From the NCBI RefSeq assembly GCF_958450345.1, contig NC_088780.1, positions 37,037,667-37,101,666 of the forward strand: a DNA stretch of 64,000 bases. Reading direction: 5' to 3'. Both the position numbers and the translations under genes were made by a program. This stretch comes from Calliphora vicina. Lineage: Eukaryota; Arthropoda; Insecta; Diptera; Calliphoridae. The stretch's first letter is position 1; the number at the start of each line of letters is the position of its first letter. Shown here one piece after another: positions 46,321 through 57,689 of the stretch. The notes under the pieces are model-generated. The model was not told the DNA's origin and ran no database searches. It was given only the letters and a program-made list of their open reading frames with translations.

Positions 46321-47344
46321 ATATTTTTTGGATAGGAGAGATTATATTATTCAATGACTTTGTGGTTTGAATCTATGTTGTGTTCGAAGTTTCCAAGGAC
46401 AGTATAAATTGATACCCAATTTATTAATATCAATGTAATTTTCCTTTGAATAGATTCAAAACTTTTAAGATACCACCCATTAAAAATAAGAAATCTGGCA
46501 ATTCTTTAATTAAATCTATAAAAAAATTAGAGTATAATGCTCTACAAGAACAACAACAAAAGGAAAACAATAACAGAGCAAAATATCTGCACTAACATAA
46601 TTATCATTAACAACAACAACACAATATAATAAGTAACATTTGCTGATTGGTTTGTAAGCATGAGAATCTGTTGCATACAAACCTAGTGACAACGTCATCA
46701 TTAAATAAGCATGTGAGAACAACAAGTCTAAAGGATAAACAGAAGAGAGAATGAAGTATTTACTCATAAACGGGATAATCTTAATGATGAGTTGTCTGAG
46801 TTTCTTATAGATTTTTTTTTTTATCTTTTTAATAAATATTTATATACTTTTTTATGGCTTTTGTTTTAAGTCCATAGAATTTGTTGGTTTTGTTTATAAA
46901 GTCTACATAATAAATATAAAACTCTATATAAAAATATGTTTTCATGCTTATGTATAAAACAAAGATAATTCATAAAAATTTCATTGTTTTCCGTACCATT
47001 TTGTAGGTGTTTTTTTTTTTTTGTTCTACAAATTCTAAACAAATTGTGAGTAAAATGTTATTAATTCATTTTAATGGGGTGAGAGAAAAGGGTTAAATTA
47101 AAAATATTTATAGTATTTTATACGTTTAAACACAAATATGTGTAGTATGAGTGTGAGTGTCTTTGAATATTTTAAGACTTTATAGAAATTTCAATTAAAA
47201 CAGCAAAAGCAACAAAATTTTTTATTATTATTTTGAGGTGAGAGTTATGGAAAGCATGTGTTTTCTTTTTGTTTTAATGTGATTCTGAAAATTATTTACA
47301 TATAAATACAGACAGACAGATGCAATCACAATCAGGCACTGTGT
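46321..47344. other. Non-coding stretch
   Basis: The frame at 46516-46767 has no family signature. I see no repeats. Confidence 0.35.
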
Positions 47345-47611
47345 AACCCAGCAAATTTAGCTGTGTAAAATAAATAAAATAAAATGATTACACTTCAAAT
47401 TACTAAGGGACACTAGGTGACAATTGACTCGACAATAGATTACTTCTGTTAGATAAAGTAACTATGTACTTTCAAAAGTGCTGTACACAAAACAAATTAA
47501 AGCGATAATTGACTTCATGATAGATTACCCGGGATGTATAAAGTAACCAATTCTCTTTACATTACAAAGAGCTCAACGTGCCAAATTATCCAAAAATATA
47601 TATATATGGGG

Positions 47612-47889
47612 GATTTCATGTCAAGTGAACCAATTTTTGAAATCGATGTCTTCCGATCGGTCTATTCGGAACTATTTAAACTATTTGGGACACATTTTTG
47701 CAACAATTATATTACATGGATGAGAAAAACTACCTGTTTGGCCAAAATGTCAAATATTGACAGAGAGTTCTCGACCGATCTTAATGAAAAATTGTGTCTG
47801 AATTACTATCCAATCGGAAACTTGGTGCAAAATTCATCCCGTCATCGGAAGACATCGATTTCAAAAGTTGGTTCACTTGACATGAAATC
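47612..47889. repeat. Foldback with 46-bp inverted repeats
   Basis: GATTTCATGTCAAGTGAACC at 47612-47657 pairs with 47844-47889 in 45 of 46 positions. Weaker symmetry extends outward through a TATAT run. The 122-residue open frame over this region is explained by the repeat and has no protein motif. Confidence 0.8.
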
Positions 47890-47899
47890 TCCTATATAT

Positions 47900-48785
47900 T
47901 GAACTGCTGCTATTGGTTTGATCTCAAATTGAGAATAATTTGAATTTAAAGGCTCTCTCAAATGTAAATGTTGCAGAATGCTCGTGAGAGTGCTGGAAAA
48001 TAATGGCTTTCTCAACAATTTTGAATGATTTTTCTGAAATAGAATTTGATCAGAACTTCTTAAAGGTTTGATCAAAACTGCTGGGATTGGATTGGCCTCA
48101 AATTGAGAATGATTTGAAATCAAAGCATTTCTACATTACTTAGAGACATATAAGTAACGATTGACTTCACACTACATTACCTGGGATGTATAATGTAACT
48201 AATGGACTACTCTTTGCATTACAAACAGCTCATACGTGCCGAATGATAAAAAAATATATAAATTAGAGTCAGCCAAGTTATTAGACTATAGAGAAAACAA
48301 CCAATACCAGCAGTTCAAAACTCCCGGTATTTTGTTGACCTCAAATTAAAAACGATTTGAATTGAAAGCCTTTCTCAAATGTAAATGTTTGATAATACTA
48401 TGAGAGTGTCTGAATACAGGAGTGATTTTTCTCAAATATTCTTAAAGAATTTATAAGAAGTTTTATAAAAACTGCTGGTATTGGTTTGATCTCAAATTGA
48501 AAATGATTTCAAATTAATGAGACTGATTTTTCTTAAATATTCTTAATGATTTTATGAAAGGTTTGATTAAAACTGCTGGAATTGTATGTATTGACCACAA
48601 ATTGAGAAGGATTTGAAATCAAAGCCTTTCCCAAAATTTAAATGTTTGAGAATGCTGTGATAGTGTTTGAATAAAATTGCTGGTATTGGTTTGATCTCAA
48701 ATTGAGAATGATTTGAGGCTGTCTCAAATGTAAATATTGCAGAATGCTGAAAAATAATGGCTTTCTCAACAATTTTGAATGATTT
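47900..48785. repeat. Degenerate tandem repeat
   Basis: AACTGCTGGTATTGGTTTGA, followed by CTCAAATTGAGAATGATTTG and TTCTCAAATGTAAATGTT, recurs about six times (near 47903, 48076, 48317, 48470, 48571 and 48678). Spacing is variable, roughly 100-240 bases, because internal parts are lost in some units. Confidence 0.75.
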
Positions 48786-49379
48786 TTATACCCTTCACCT
48801 TCGTGAGAAGGGTATATATTAGTTTGTCATTCCGTTTGTAATTTCCACAATATAATTTTCCGACCTTATAAAGTATATATATTCTGGATCCTTATAGATA
48901 GCAGAGTAGATTAAGCCATGTCCGTCTGTCTGTTGAAATCTATTTTCTGAAGACCCCAGATATATTTGGGATCCAAATCTATAATAATTCTGTCAGACAT
49001 GCTTTCGAGAAGTTCCTTATTTAAAATCAGCAAAATCGGTCCACAAATGGCTAAGATATGAGGAAAAACCAGCATAACCTCAATTTTTGACCTATATCTG
49101 GATTACTAAGTCATTAATATAGACAATATGGATATCTAATGATAGATATTTCAAATACCTTTGCAACGACGTAATAATATAAGACCATAGTAAGGACCTA
49201 CAATGGGTCAAAATCGGAAAAAATATTTTTTAATCCGAATTTGTTTTCATTAAAAAATTTTTTTTAAAAACTAAAAAAAAAAATTTGAATTTTGTTTACA
49301 TAAAAATATTTATTTTAAAGTATAACTTATTGAAGGGTATGTAAGATTCGGCACAGCCGAATATAGCTCTCTTACTTGT
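48786..49379 (-). mobile_element. Hairpin-ended interspersed element, family G (copy 4)
   Basis: This is a reverse copy. It opens TATACCCTTCACCTTCGTGA (end hairpin) and has CCGTCTGTCTGTTG as its GTCY tract. It closes with TTCGGCACAGCCGAA, then AGCTCTCTTACTTGTT. It is inserted into the preceding tandem array. Confidence 0.75.
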
Positions 49380-49894
49380 TCCGATATAGTCTTGGAGATT
49401 TGATCAAAACTTATTTTCCCCCCTAGACCGATAAAGTCCTATTTCGGGCGGACATTTGTATAGAGGCTACATGAAGTAATGGACCGATTTTAAACAATTT
49501 CAATCAATTGTTTCAATTTCACAGTATATTATATAATCTGTCTGTTTGCTGGGTTTATGTAATATTTCCCTGCCACACAAAAAAAGAAACCTCTATTAAA
49601 AAGTCATTAAGAACGAATATACTGTATTATACATATTTGGTTTAAATGCAAATCTGTTTTGTAATCTGTTTTTAATAAAGGAAGTGAATTAAAGAAAAAT
49701 AATTTAATTTATATGTTAAATATGTAAACAAATATTTCCAAAAAACAAACAAAATTATAAATAAAATTGAATTATCTTTGAACATGAATTATTTGCATAA
49801 ATTGTTATATATTTTTAGATTCTATTACGAGTAACTATAAACAACATTTGCATACTATTTTCATGGTAATTAAATTTTGTAAAAACTAAAGTTA

Positions 49895-50452
49895 AAGTTT
49901 GTCATTCCGTTTGTAATTTCCACAATTTAATTTTCCGACCCTAGATAGATAGCGGAGTCGATCTGTTGAAATCAACTTTCCGAAGCCCCCAACTAACTTA
50001 CATACACGATTCATACATCAATATCACCGGAATTCTTCCGGGTCGGTTGTTATTTAAAAAAAAATTGAGAAAATCGATCTACAAATGGCTAAGTATAAAG
50101 AAAAAGCCAGGACAACCTCGATTTTTTACCTATTTTTGACCTATATCTGGATTACTAAGTAATTAATATAGACAATATGGATATCTAATGATAGATATTT
50201 CAATCACCTTTTATTTATATATTTTTAACCCGAATTTTTTTTCACCAAAAGTTTTTTTAAAAAAAAAAATAGAAAAAAAATTTTAATTAAAAAAATTTTA
50301 AATTTAAAAAACAATTCGAACAATTTTTTTTCCAAAAAATTAAAAAAAAAACACTAGAAAAAAAATAAATTTTGTTTACCTAAAAATATTTAAAATTTTT
50401 ATTTTGAAGTATAATTTGGTGAAGGGTATATAAGATTCGGCACAGCCTTGTT
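49895..50452 (-). mobile_element. Hairpin-ended interspersed element, family G (copy 5, truncated)
   Basis: The reverse copy starts within the body at GTTTGTCATTCCGTTTGTAA, without the terminal CTTCACC hairpin, and ends TTCGGCACAGCC followed by TTGTTTTCTT, with the terminal hairpin half lost. Long A/T runs lie in the middle. Confidence 0.65.
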
Positions 50453-51531
50453 TTCTTATTGTTTATTAAAGATAAAGATTTTTTGAACAAACAGTCGATT
50501 TCGACTTTTCAAACAATCGACTTATAGATACCCATTTCGAGTATACATATGTATATGCCTATTTCCAAGGTCATGAGAGCTTTCATTGCTCTTTCATCTT
50601 TGGGATCCTTTTTACTGATGAAACAGAGGCATGAAATTTGAACTATACGTTTTCCTCTCCCTATGTCTACTGAGGATATTATCCGATTCACTAATAATTA
50701 ATTCTGGAAATTTGGGGGATAAAAGCGTGTAAATTCGGTAGCTAATAATAAACTAATACAGATACAAACAAAATTTAAAATGCATCTTTATCTACTTAAA
50801 AAATTAGCAGACAGCCTTTTGGTACTTTTTTGAAATTCGTACCTTTTAGTAAAGAAAACGGGTAAAAACTATTTTTTGGTACTTTTTTTTGCTAACCCAT
50901 GTATATTTTAAGCCAATAAACACAGAAATAAATTTTATTATATACTTATTAAAAAAAAAAAAAATAAAAATAAGTTTGGTACTTTTTGGAAATTCGAACA
51001 GTAAATGGGTAAAAATTTTATTTTTGTGGTACTTTTTTTCATAAAATAATGTTTTTCTATAAATTAACATAGCCAAATGAATATTTTCCTATGACGATAT
51101 TAATATTTATTTAAATAAAATTTTTATCATTTCAATGGGAACAAAAAAGTACCAAAAAGGGGTAAAAATGGAAAAACACATTTTAATCGAAAGTATCAAG
51201 CCATTTTTTTATAGAAATTTAAACATTGATTCCTGCAGTTATACAAAATTTAACTAAGGAGATGCTAATTGGTACTCGAGTGTGAAGATGTGGATAAAAC
51301 CAATCTTTGATCACTCATATTTCTTACCAAAAATCGATTTTTATAATAAAATTTAAAATATATCGTTAATAACTTTGTAAATATTGCGATTTTAGGGAAA
51401 ATAAGTTCGCTCAATCACTTGTATTTTATACCAATAATCGATTTTTAGTATAAAAATTAAAAAAATGTTCAGTTTTGTACTTTGAAAAATGTTTGGTACT
51501 TTGAATCGTTTGAGTTCAAACGTTCAAGTAT
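50453..51531. other. AT-rich sequence with GGTACTTTTT words and decayed Helitron-type repeats
   Basis: GGTACTTTTT-like words recur at 50819-51160. At 51290-51470 two decayed units resemble the 116-bp repeats at 18.1-18.6 kb (GATCACTCATATTTCTTACC, AAAAATCGATTTTT). I see no gene. Confidence 0.5.
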
Positions 51532-52175
51532 AACAAGTAAGAGAGCTATATTCGGATGGGCCGAATCTTATATACCCTTCACCAAATTATACTTCAAAAT
51601 AAAAATTTTAAATATTTTTAGGTAAACAAAATTTATTTTTTTGCGGTTTATTAATTGTTTGGAAAAACAATTTTCGAATTGTTTTTTAAATTTTTTTTTT
51701 TAAATTTAAAAAAAAAAAATTCAATTTTTTTAATAAACTTTTGGTGAAAAAGAAAAAAAATCGGGATAAAAAATGTGACCTATTGTCCAACTTACTATGA
51801 TCTTATATACGTCGTTGCAAAGGTCTTTGAAATATCTATCATTGGATATCCATATTGTCTATATTAATGACTTAGTAATCCAGATATAGGTCAAAAATAG
51901 GACAAAAATCGAGGTTGTCCTGGTATTTTTTTCCATATCTCAGACATTTGTGGACCAATTTTGCTGATTTTAAATAGCAAACTTCTCGAAAGCATGTCTG
52001 ACAGAATTATTGAAGATTTGGATCTCGAAGATATCTGGGGTCTTCAGAAAATTGATTTCAACACACAGACGGACATGGCTTAATCGACTCCGCTATCTAT
52101 AAGGATCCAGAATATATATAAATTATAGGGTCGGAAATGAAAAATGTAGAAATTACAAACGGAATGACAAACTTG
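51532..52175 (+). mobile_element. Hairpin-ended interspersed element, family G (copy 6)
   Basis: It begins ACAAGTAAGAGAGCTATATT and carries CGGATGGGCCGAA, a damaged hairpin. It holds the full central block with a CACAGACGGACATGG tract. It breaks off after ACGGAATGACAAACTTG, so the terminal CTTCTCACGAAGG hairpin is missing. Confidence 0.7.
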
Positions 52176-53085
52176 GTACTTTTTCGTTCTTATAATGGTA
52201 CTTTTTGATTTTTTTTAATAATGTACCTGGAAACATGAAATATAGCATTATTGGTACTTTTTCATGAGCAGTCTAAAATGGAAAATCAGAGAGAGCAATG
52301 GATCAACGTTTTTACTAGAAATCATAATTATTAATAGATTGATTGTTATTAGATAATCGCTGGCAAAAGCACATACAATATGCTACCAAAAATATCGTTA
52401 TTAAAGAAGTAAAATAATTTTTTTTTTAAAAAAAAATCCTTTCATAGTTTAACTATCATTGGTTTAGCGAAGCGAACCGGTTATGCTAGTACTTAAAAAT
52501 GGTACCGTCCTTGGGCTTTTAACATTATTTGGCATTTACCCTAGTTAATATTGGTTAAATTATTTATTTATTTGTTCTCAAAAGACCATAAATCATATGA
52601 AACAAATATGTATTTCCAATAAACCACAATTGCTTACAAGCCAGCACTTGCTCTCGTTTATATAAATAAATATTTGAATTTAAACACATTCGGAACAAAT
52701 AATAAACCAATACTGTTTTCAATTTGTAAAACCACATGGAAATTATCATATGCATGTAATCTCTTAAAAAAGAAATACAAATGAATGCAAAGTAGAACAC
52801 ATCATTACAATTCAATAGAATTGAATTCAATTCAAATGATTATGATGGTTTGTAACAAATATGTATGTATGTATTTATGAACATCTTATAATGCAGAGCA
52901 ATTGACATATATTGTGCTTAATATATGAGAATTTTAATTTTTTATAATGACAATGTAAATCACAGAAATTGCAGGTGAAATATATCCAAATATAAACGTA
53001 CATACTTAGGAAAATATAAGAAATATTTTGAAAGAATGTTATAAAGGGAGACAAAAAAAATCAATTTAGTATGTATCAAGATATA
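52176..53085. other. Non-coding AT-rich stretch
   Basis: GGTACTTTTT words occur at 52170-52265. The frame at 52564-52830 shows no family motif. Confidence 0.4.
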
Positions 53086-53870
53086 AAGGGTATTTTTTAA
53101 GCCCCATAGAACTTACGAAAGGATTAACTGTCAAACGAACTGTCGTACTGCGCTTACTTTTTGACATTTATGATCAGTATAATCTGGAAAATCATTATGA
53201 ATAGATTGACGCCTGAACAACGCTAATAAATTATCCAAATTTACTTTGAAAATCAGTCTTCGATTCGCACAACTTAAACGCTGCATAGTGGTAGAGAAAG
53301 CAAGTAAGAGAGCTATATTCGGCTGTGCCGGCATACCCGAGGTGTTTTGCTTTGGGGACACCTGGACGTGCCCCCGGTAGGCCCATGAGTTCAGAGCTCA
53401 AAACTTAATCACGAAAACACTTCCTCTTTGCTTATGTCAAATTTCATTGAAATTGGACTAAGCGTTTAGAAGTTACAGATTTATTTCCCCCTATTTTTTT
53501 TCTATACCATCATCAACCTTATTTCTTCAAAAATGAAGCTGGGGCTCGCGTTATGGTCAATGAATATCGTTACCACACCATGATCAATGATTTTGTTGTT
53601 TGAAAATATGAATGACATTGATCTGGGCGAGATGTGGTTTCAACAGAATAGCGATTTATTATTTGACGATGACTTGATTTCGAGAAATGAATCTGTCAAT
53701 TGGACTCCATGGTAGTTATTTAACACCTCTGGATTATTTTCTGTGGGGCCACATGAAGTCATTGGTTTATACTGATTAACCGGCAACAATTGACGAATTG
53801 AATACCAACATTGTTCATGTTATTCGTGACATACGGCCAGTAATGCTCGAAAAATTGGCCTAAAACTGAA
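53086..53870 (+). pseudogene. Tc1/mariner-superfamily transposon copy, broken and interrupted
   Basis: The left end AAGGGTATTTTTTAAG follows TA at 53084-53085 and matches the copy at 9262-10200. The transposase begins at 53197: MNRLTPEQR, two stops, IIQIYFENQSSIRTT. A 227-bp repeat then intervenes. The frame resumes as FFKNEAGARVMVNEYRYHTM, then GSYLTPLDYF-like sequence read as HLWIIFCGATS, then PATIDELNTNIVHVIRDIRP and VMLEKLA. The catalytic MWFQQ motif is shifted (DVVSTE). The right inverted end was not found. Confidence 0.75.
53299..53525 (+). mobile_element. GC-richer repeat inserted in the transposase, with family G tip
   Basis: A 33-base tip of family G (AGTAAGAGAGCTATATTCGG, then CTGTGCCG) is joined to CATACCCGAGGTGTTTTGCT. 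Then come GGTAGGCCCATGAG and TTGGACTAAGCGTTTAGAAG. The second part recurs in reverse at 55430-55612 (CTTCTAAACCCTTAGTCCAA ... CACCTCGGGTATG). The join suggests one chimeric insertion or two nested events. Confidence 0.6.
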
Positions 53871-54442
53871 CTGAAAAACTTATTCAAGTTTAATATATTA
53901 ATAATGTCTAGTAATTTAACTCAAAATTGATTAAATATTGTTCAGCTCTATACATTATAATGCTCTTAAACTTTATCTTACCCACATAATCCCTTTGCAA
54001 CCATCTCTGCGTTTCACATTTCTTGGATGCATTTCACCCACCTTTCATTACATTCTTTAAAAACCTAATAAATTATTGGGAAAACAGCAAATCAATTAAG
54101 ACGCACAAGGTGTGAAAATATAGGTGCAGCAGCAGCCATAGTATCTTGCTGCTACTTTCGATAATGACCAGTAGGTCTAAATTTAAAAAAAAAATCAAAC
54201 AAAAAAGAAAAGCATAAAATTGATAAAAACAAAGAAATGAGAATTTAATTACTTTCTAACTTTGTCTTCTCGTTTTAGGGGAGATATAAAATTGATTAAT
54301 TACAAAACTATAAAGTAGGAAGGAATTAGAGTTGATATTTAATCGAGTTTGTTATTGTTTAAGCGGCAAAAGCAATTAAAGTTTAAAGCAGGAAACTATC
54401 TAAATTTAAAGGCATATTCAAACAAAATAAATATATTACACC
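53871..54442. other. Non-coding AT-rich stretch
   Basis: I recognise nothing in this stretch. Confidence 0.35.
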
Positions 54443-55376
54443 GTGTCTATACTAGATATAACATTTAATGACATTTATTATCAAGACAAAATTGTCTAAG
54501 CTGAAGTTTTGATAATTTTGTGATAAAGATGCAATATTACTAAGAAATGGAGGCTATACCTGATACATTTTTTCTCATGACAAAAATTTAAGAAGTATAA
54601 ACAATTTTAGGATTTTTTTCAATGGATCATAATGTCAGCTATGGAGTAATAAGAATATAGTTTGCTTTTCAATATTAACTCAATATCAATAAACTTCAAA
54701 ATGGTTGTCAAGAGAAACAAGTAAGAGAGCTATATTCGGCTATGCCGAATCTTATATACCCTTCACCAAATTATACTTCAAAATGCAAATTTTAAATATT
54801 TTTAGGTAAACAAAATTTATTTTTTTTTTGTTAAAAATGTTTTTTTGAATTGTTATTTTAATTTTTTGGTGAAAAAAAAATTCGGGTTAAAAAATATTTT
54901 TTTCGATTTTCACCCATTGTAGGTTCAACTTACTATAGTCTTATATACGTCGTTGCAAAGGTCTTTGAAATATCTATCATTAGATATCCATATTGTCTAT
55001 ATTAATGACTTAGTAATCCAGATATAGGTCAAAAATCGTGGTTGTCCTGGTTTTTTCTTCATATCTCAGCCATTTGTGGACCGATTTTGCTGATTTTAAT
55101 TAGCAAACTTCTCGAAAGCATGTCTGACAGAATTATTGAAGATTTGGATCCAGAAGATATCTGGGGTCTTCAATTGATTTCAACAGACAGACGGACATGG
55201 CTTAATCGACTTCGCTATCTATAAGGATACAGAATATAATATACTTTATAGGATCGGAATGAAAAATGTAGAAATTACAAACGGAATGACAAATTTATAT
55301 ATACCCTTCTCACGAAGGTGAAGGGTATAAAATGTATCAGGTATAGTCTCCATTTATTAATATTATTGTTTGGTAA
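54443..55376. repeat. Partial relative of the TIR element, disrupted
   Basis: CGTGTCTATACTAGATATAA at 54443 resembles the TIR of the next element. GGAGGCTATACCTGATACAT at 54548 and ATGTATCAGGTATAGTCTCC at 55331 face each other around the family G insertion. This suggests an inverted-repeat element split by that insertion. Confidence 0.5.
54717..55330 (+). mobile_element. Hairpin-ended interspersed element, family G (copy 7, complete)
   Basis: Both ends are present: ACAAGTAAGAGAGCTATATT with TTCGGCTATGCCGAA at the left, and CTTCTCACGAAGGTGAAGGG with TATAAA at the right. The central block includes ATATCTCAGCCATTTGTGG and ACAGACAGACGGACATGG. Confidence 0.75.
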
Positions 55377-56828
55377 CCCCCTGTCTATACTAGACAAATA
55401 TTTATCATGACAATTAATGATGCAAAGTGGTATGAGAAAAAAAAAAGATGGAAATAAATCTGTAACTTCTAAACCCTTAGTCCAATTTGAATGAAATGAC
55501 ATGCGTACAGACGAAGTGTTGTCGAGTTTAAGTTTTGAATTTTGACCGCACGGGCTCACCGGGGGTGCAGCCAGGGTTCCTCAAAGTAGGACACCTCGGG
55601 TATGTTCAATTTTTAAAACGATCCTATTTCTTCGGCTGTGTTCCAATTTCAAAACGACCACATATATAGAATCTCCTCGTCGAGCACTACAAAAAACCTC
55701 GTCGTAGCTGTCAATTATCTCTTATAACTTAGGAGATATTCGCATTTTAAAATTAAATTTTCATCATTTTTACCCACCCTACTCCAGTTTTTTGATAACA
55801 GCGGATCCAAATATTTACCGATTTTCTCCATTTTTCTATTGTTGGACTAACAATAAATTTATGTATGAAATATAGAAAGAATTGTTTAAAAATCATGACT
55901 GAGTCCAAAGTTGCATGCATTTGAATTTTAAAAAGGCGATTTTTCGCTATTTTTTGGGAAAAAAGTACTATTATTCTTTTTAAGTTATCTAAAAAATTTC
56001 TAAAAGGATGTATAAAGAATTTGTACTTTTTAAATAGCTAATTTACATCGAATGTTTTAAATTAAAAAAAAATTTTAAATTTTTAATACCGAGGGGACCA
56101 GGTCCATTCAAAGAACGCCTATTTTTTATGTAAAATTCAACTTTAGTGCAAAAATTCTTAAATCGCATACTCGATATCAAAATATAGTAACCCATTTTAC
56201 ATGGCCCAATATGTTCTTAATTATTTTGTAAATATTAGCTTAAAAACTAAAAAATCCCATTTTTGGTATTTTTCAACTCTTTTTTGGGAATTGCGGGATT
56301 CCTGATTACAAATTTAAAAATTGGTGTTCAGTTTTTCATTTTAAATCGAAAAATCTATATTACTGTAAAATTTTGTTAAAAAATATTCAATAATAAAAAT
56401 TTTATTTCAAATTAAAATATTTGTATCTTTGCAAAAACTCCAAAAAAACATTTTTTGTCATATTTTTCAAAAAAGTATTCCATGATTTTTTTAGTTGTAA
56501 AAAGTTATATATATTTTTGAAAAGTAGACAAAATTCCCTATCCGTTGACATATAATATGTCTACCTTATGTTTTTAATTGGCAATTAATTAGGGAAAACT
56601 TAACAACTCGCAAAGTTTTGTCTGAGCAAAAGCACTAAAAATTTTGTCATAACGAAGCAATAATACTAATAAATGGAGACCATACCTGATCATTTTTATT
56701 TTGACAACCATTTTGACGTTTATCATGACAAAAATTTATCAAGTATAGACCAAAATTGTCAAGTATAGACCAAAATTGTTAACATCATTAAATGTTATGA
56801 TAAATATTTGTCTTGTATAGTCAGGGGG
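55377..56828. mobile_element. 1.45-kb element with 46-bp terminal inverted repeats and TAA flanks
   Basis: CCCCCTGTCTATACTAGACA at 55377-55422 pairs with 56783-56828 in 42 of 46 positions. TAA lies just outside both ends (55374-55376 and 56829-56831), compatible with the 3-bp TWA duplications of PIF/Harbinger elements. The interior holds a reverse copy of the 53.3 kb repeat (55430-55612) and AT-rich DNA, with no transposase. Confidence 0.7.
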
Positions 56829-56831
56829 TAA

Positions 56832-57123
56832 TGACAAATATTAAATCACATTTTTAAAAATTCTTTTGAAGAATTAGTTTTTCCACTATTTTAAAAATAC
56901 TTTAAATTCTTTTTATCACTTTAATTAATTTGCTCTACATTGCCATTTATTCTCAACTAAATTAATTCTTGCTTATCCATCTTACGTTGTGATTATCAGT
57001 GATTATTTTTGCATTTATTGGCAATACATCACTTCACAGTTACACACAACTCAAATAGATTTAAATGGTTTTCAAATGTATTTATATAAAATGCTGTTTT
57101 TCAATTTCCAAGCTCTTTTCATC
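56832..57123. other. AT-rich spacer
   Basis: I see no gene or repeat here. Confidence 0.35.
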
Positions 57124-57434
57124 CCAGCAGTTTTACAAATGGTCAATTTATCTCTTTTATAAAGGACTGACTAGAATTTTATTTTCTTGAGTCTATTAAT
57201 TACTTTATACCTCCCAAGTAATCTAGCGTAAAATCAATTAACACTTTAGTGTCTCTAAGTAATCTATAATGTAGTCACAGAAACTTAATTTTGTTTCTAC
57301 TACGCTTGATAGTAGTTATGTTACTCATTTGTATAATCATCTATTGGATAGTAAATTATCTCCTTTTGTAGTTTACGTATATAACGAACATAACGAATCT
57401 GAAACTAATCGGGCCCCTCACCCAGATCTGCTGG
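57124..57434 (-). mobile_element. CCCAGCAG-ended MITE-like repeat (311 bp)
   Basis: It starts CCCAGCAGTTTTACAAATGG and ends AGATCTGCTGGG, with an 8-base inverted end. The interior GTGTCTCTAAGTAATCTATA matches, in reverse, the blocks near positions 100 and 48130. Confidence 0.6.
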
Positions 57435-57689
57435 GTTGTGTTTATTTACACAGTAAACTAATACAAATACTTGCAAACAATTACTTGCATACTCCTATAA
57501 ACTTCTGAATGATTATATATAATATATAATAACTATAGTTAATTCGTTACGAATATGAGTTGATACTAGGAATGATTTTATGGGGGGCTGGATGAAAATG
57601 GTAAAATTTGCACAAACATTTCAGAGCAGGGGTTCTTAAACTGTTATTTTTATAAGAAATAATATAGGATTAAAAGCCTGAATTAATCG

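Larger units (their letters stand above)
47345..49552. mobile_element. Composite CCCAGCA-ended element
   Basis: CCCAGCAAATTTAGC near 47346 and TTTGCTGGG ending near 49552 may be its two ends. Blocks such as CATTACTTAGAGACA and CCTGGGATGTATAA, shared with 1-309 and 57124-57434, occur at 47395-47560 and 48130-48260. It contains a foldback (47612-47889), a tandem array (47900-48785) and a family G insertion. The outer limits are uncertain. Confidence 0.4.

Noticed and set aside
47534..47902. 122-codon plus-strand frame
   Set aside because: It covers a 46-bp inverted repeat and its spacer; the mirrored frame on the other strand encodes matching residues because of the repeat.
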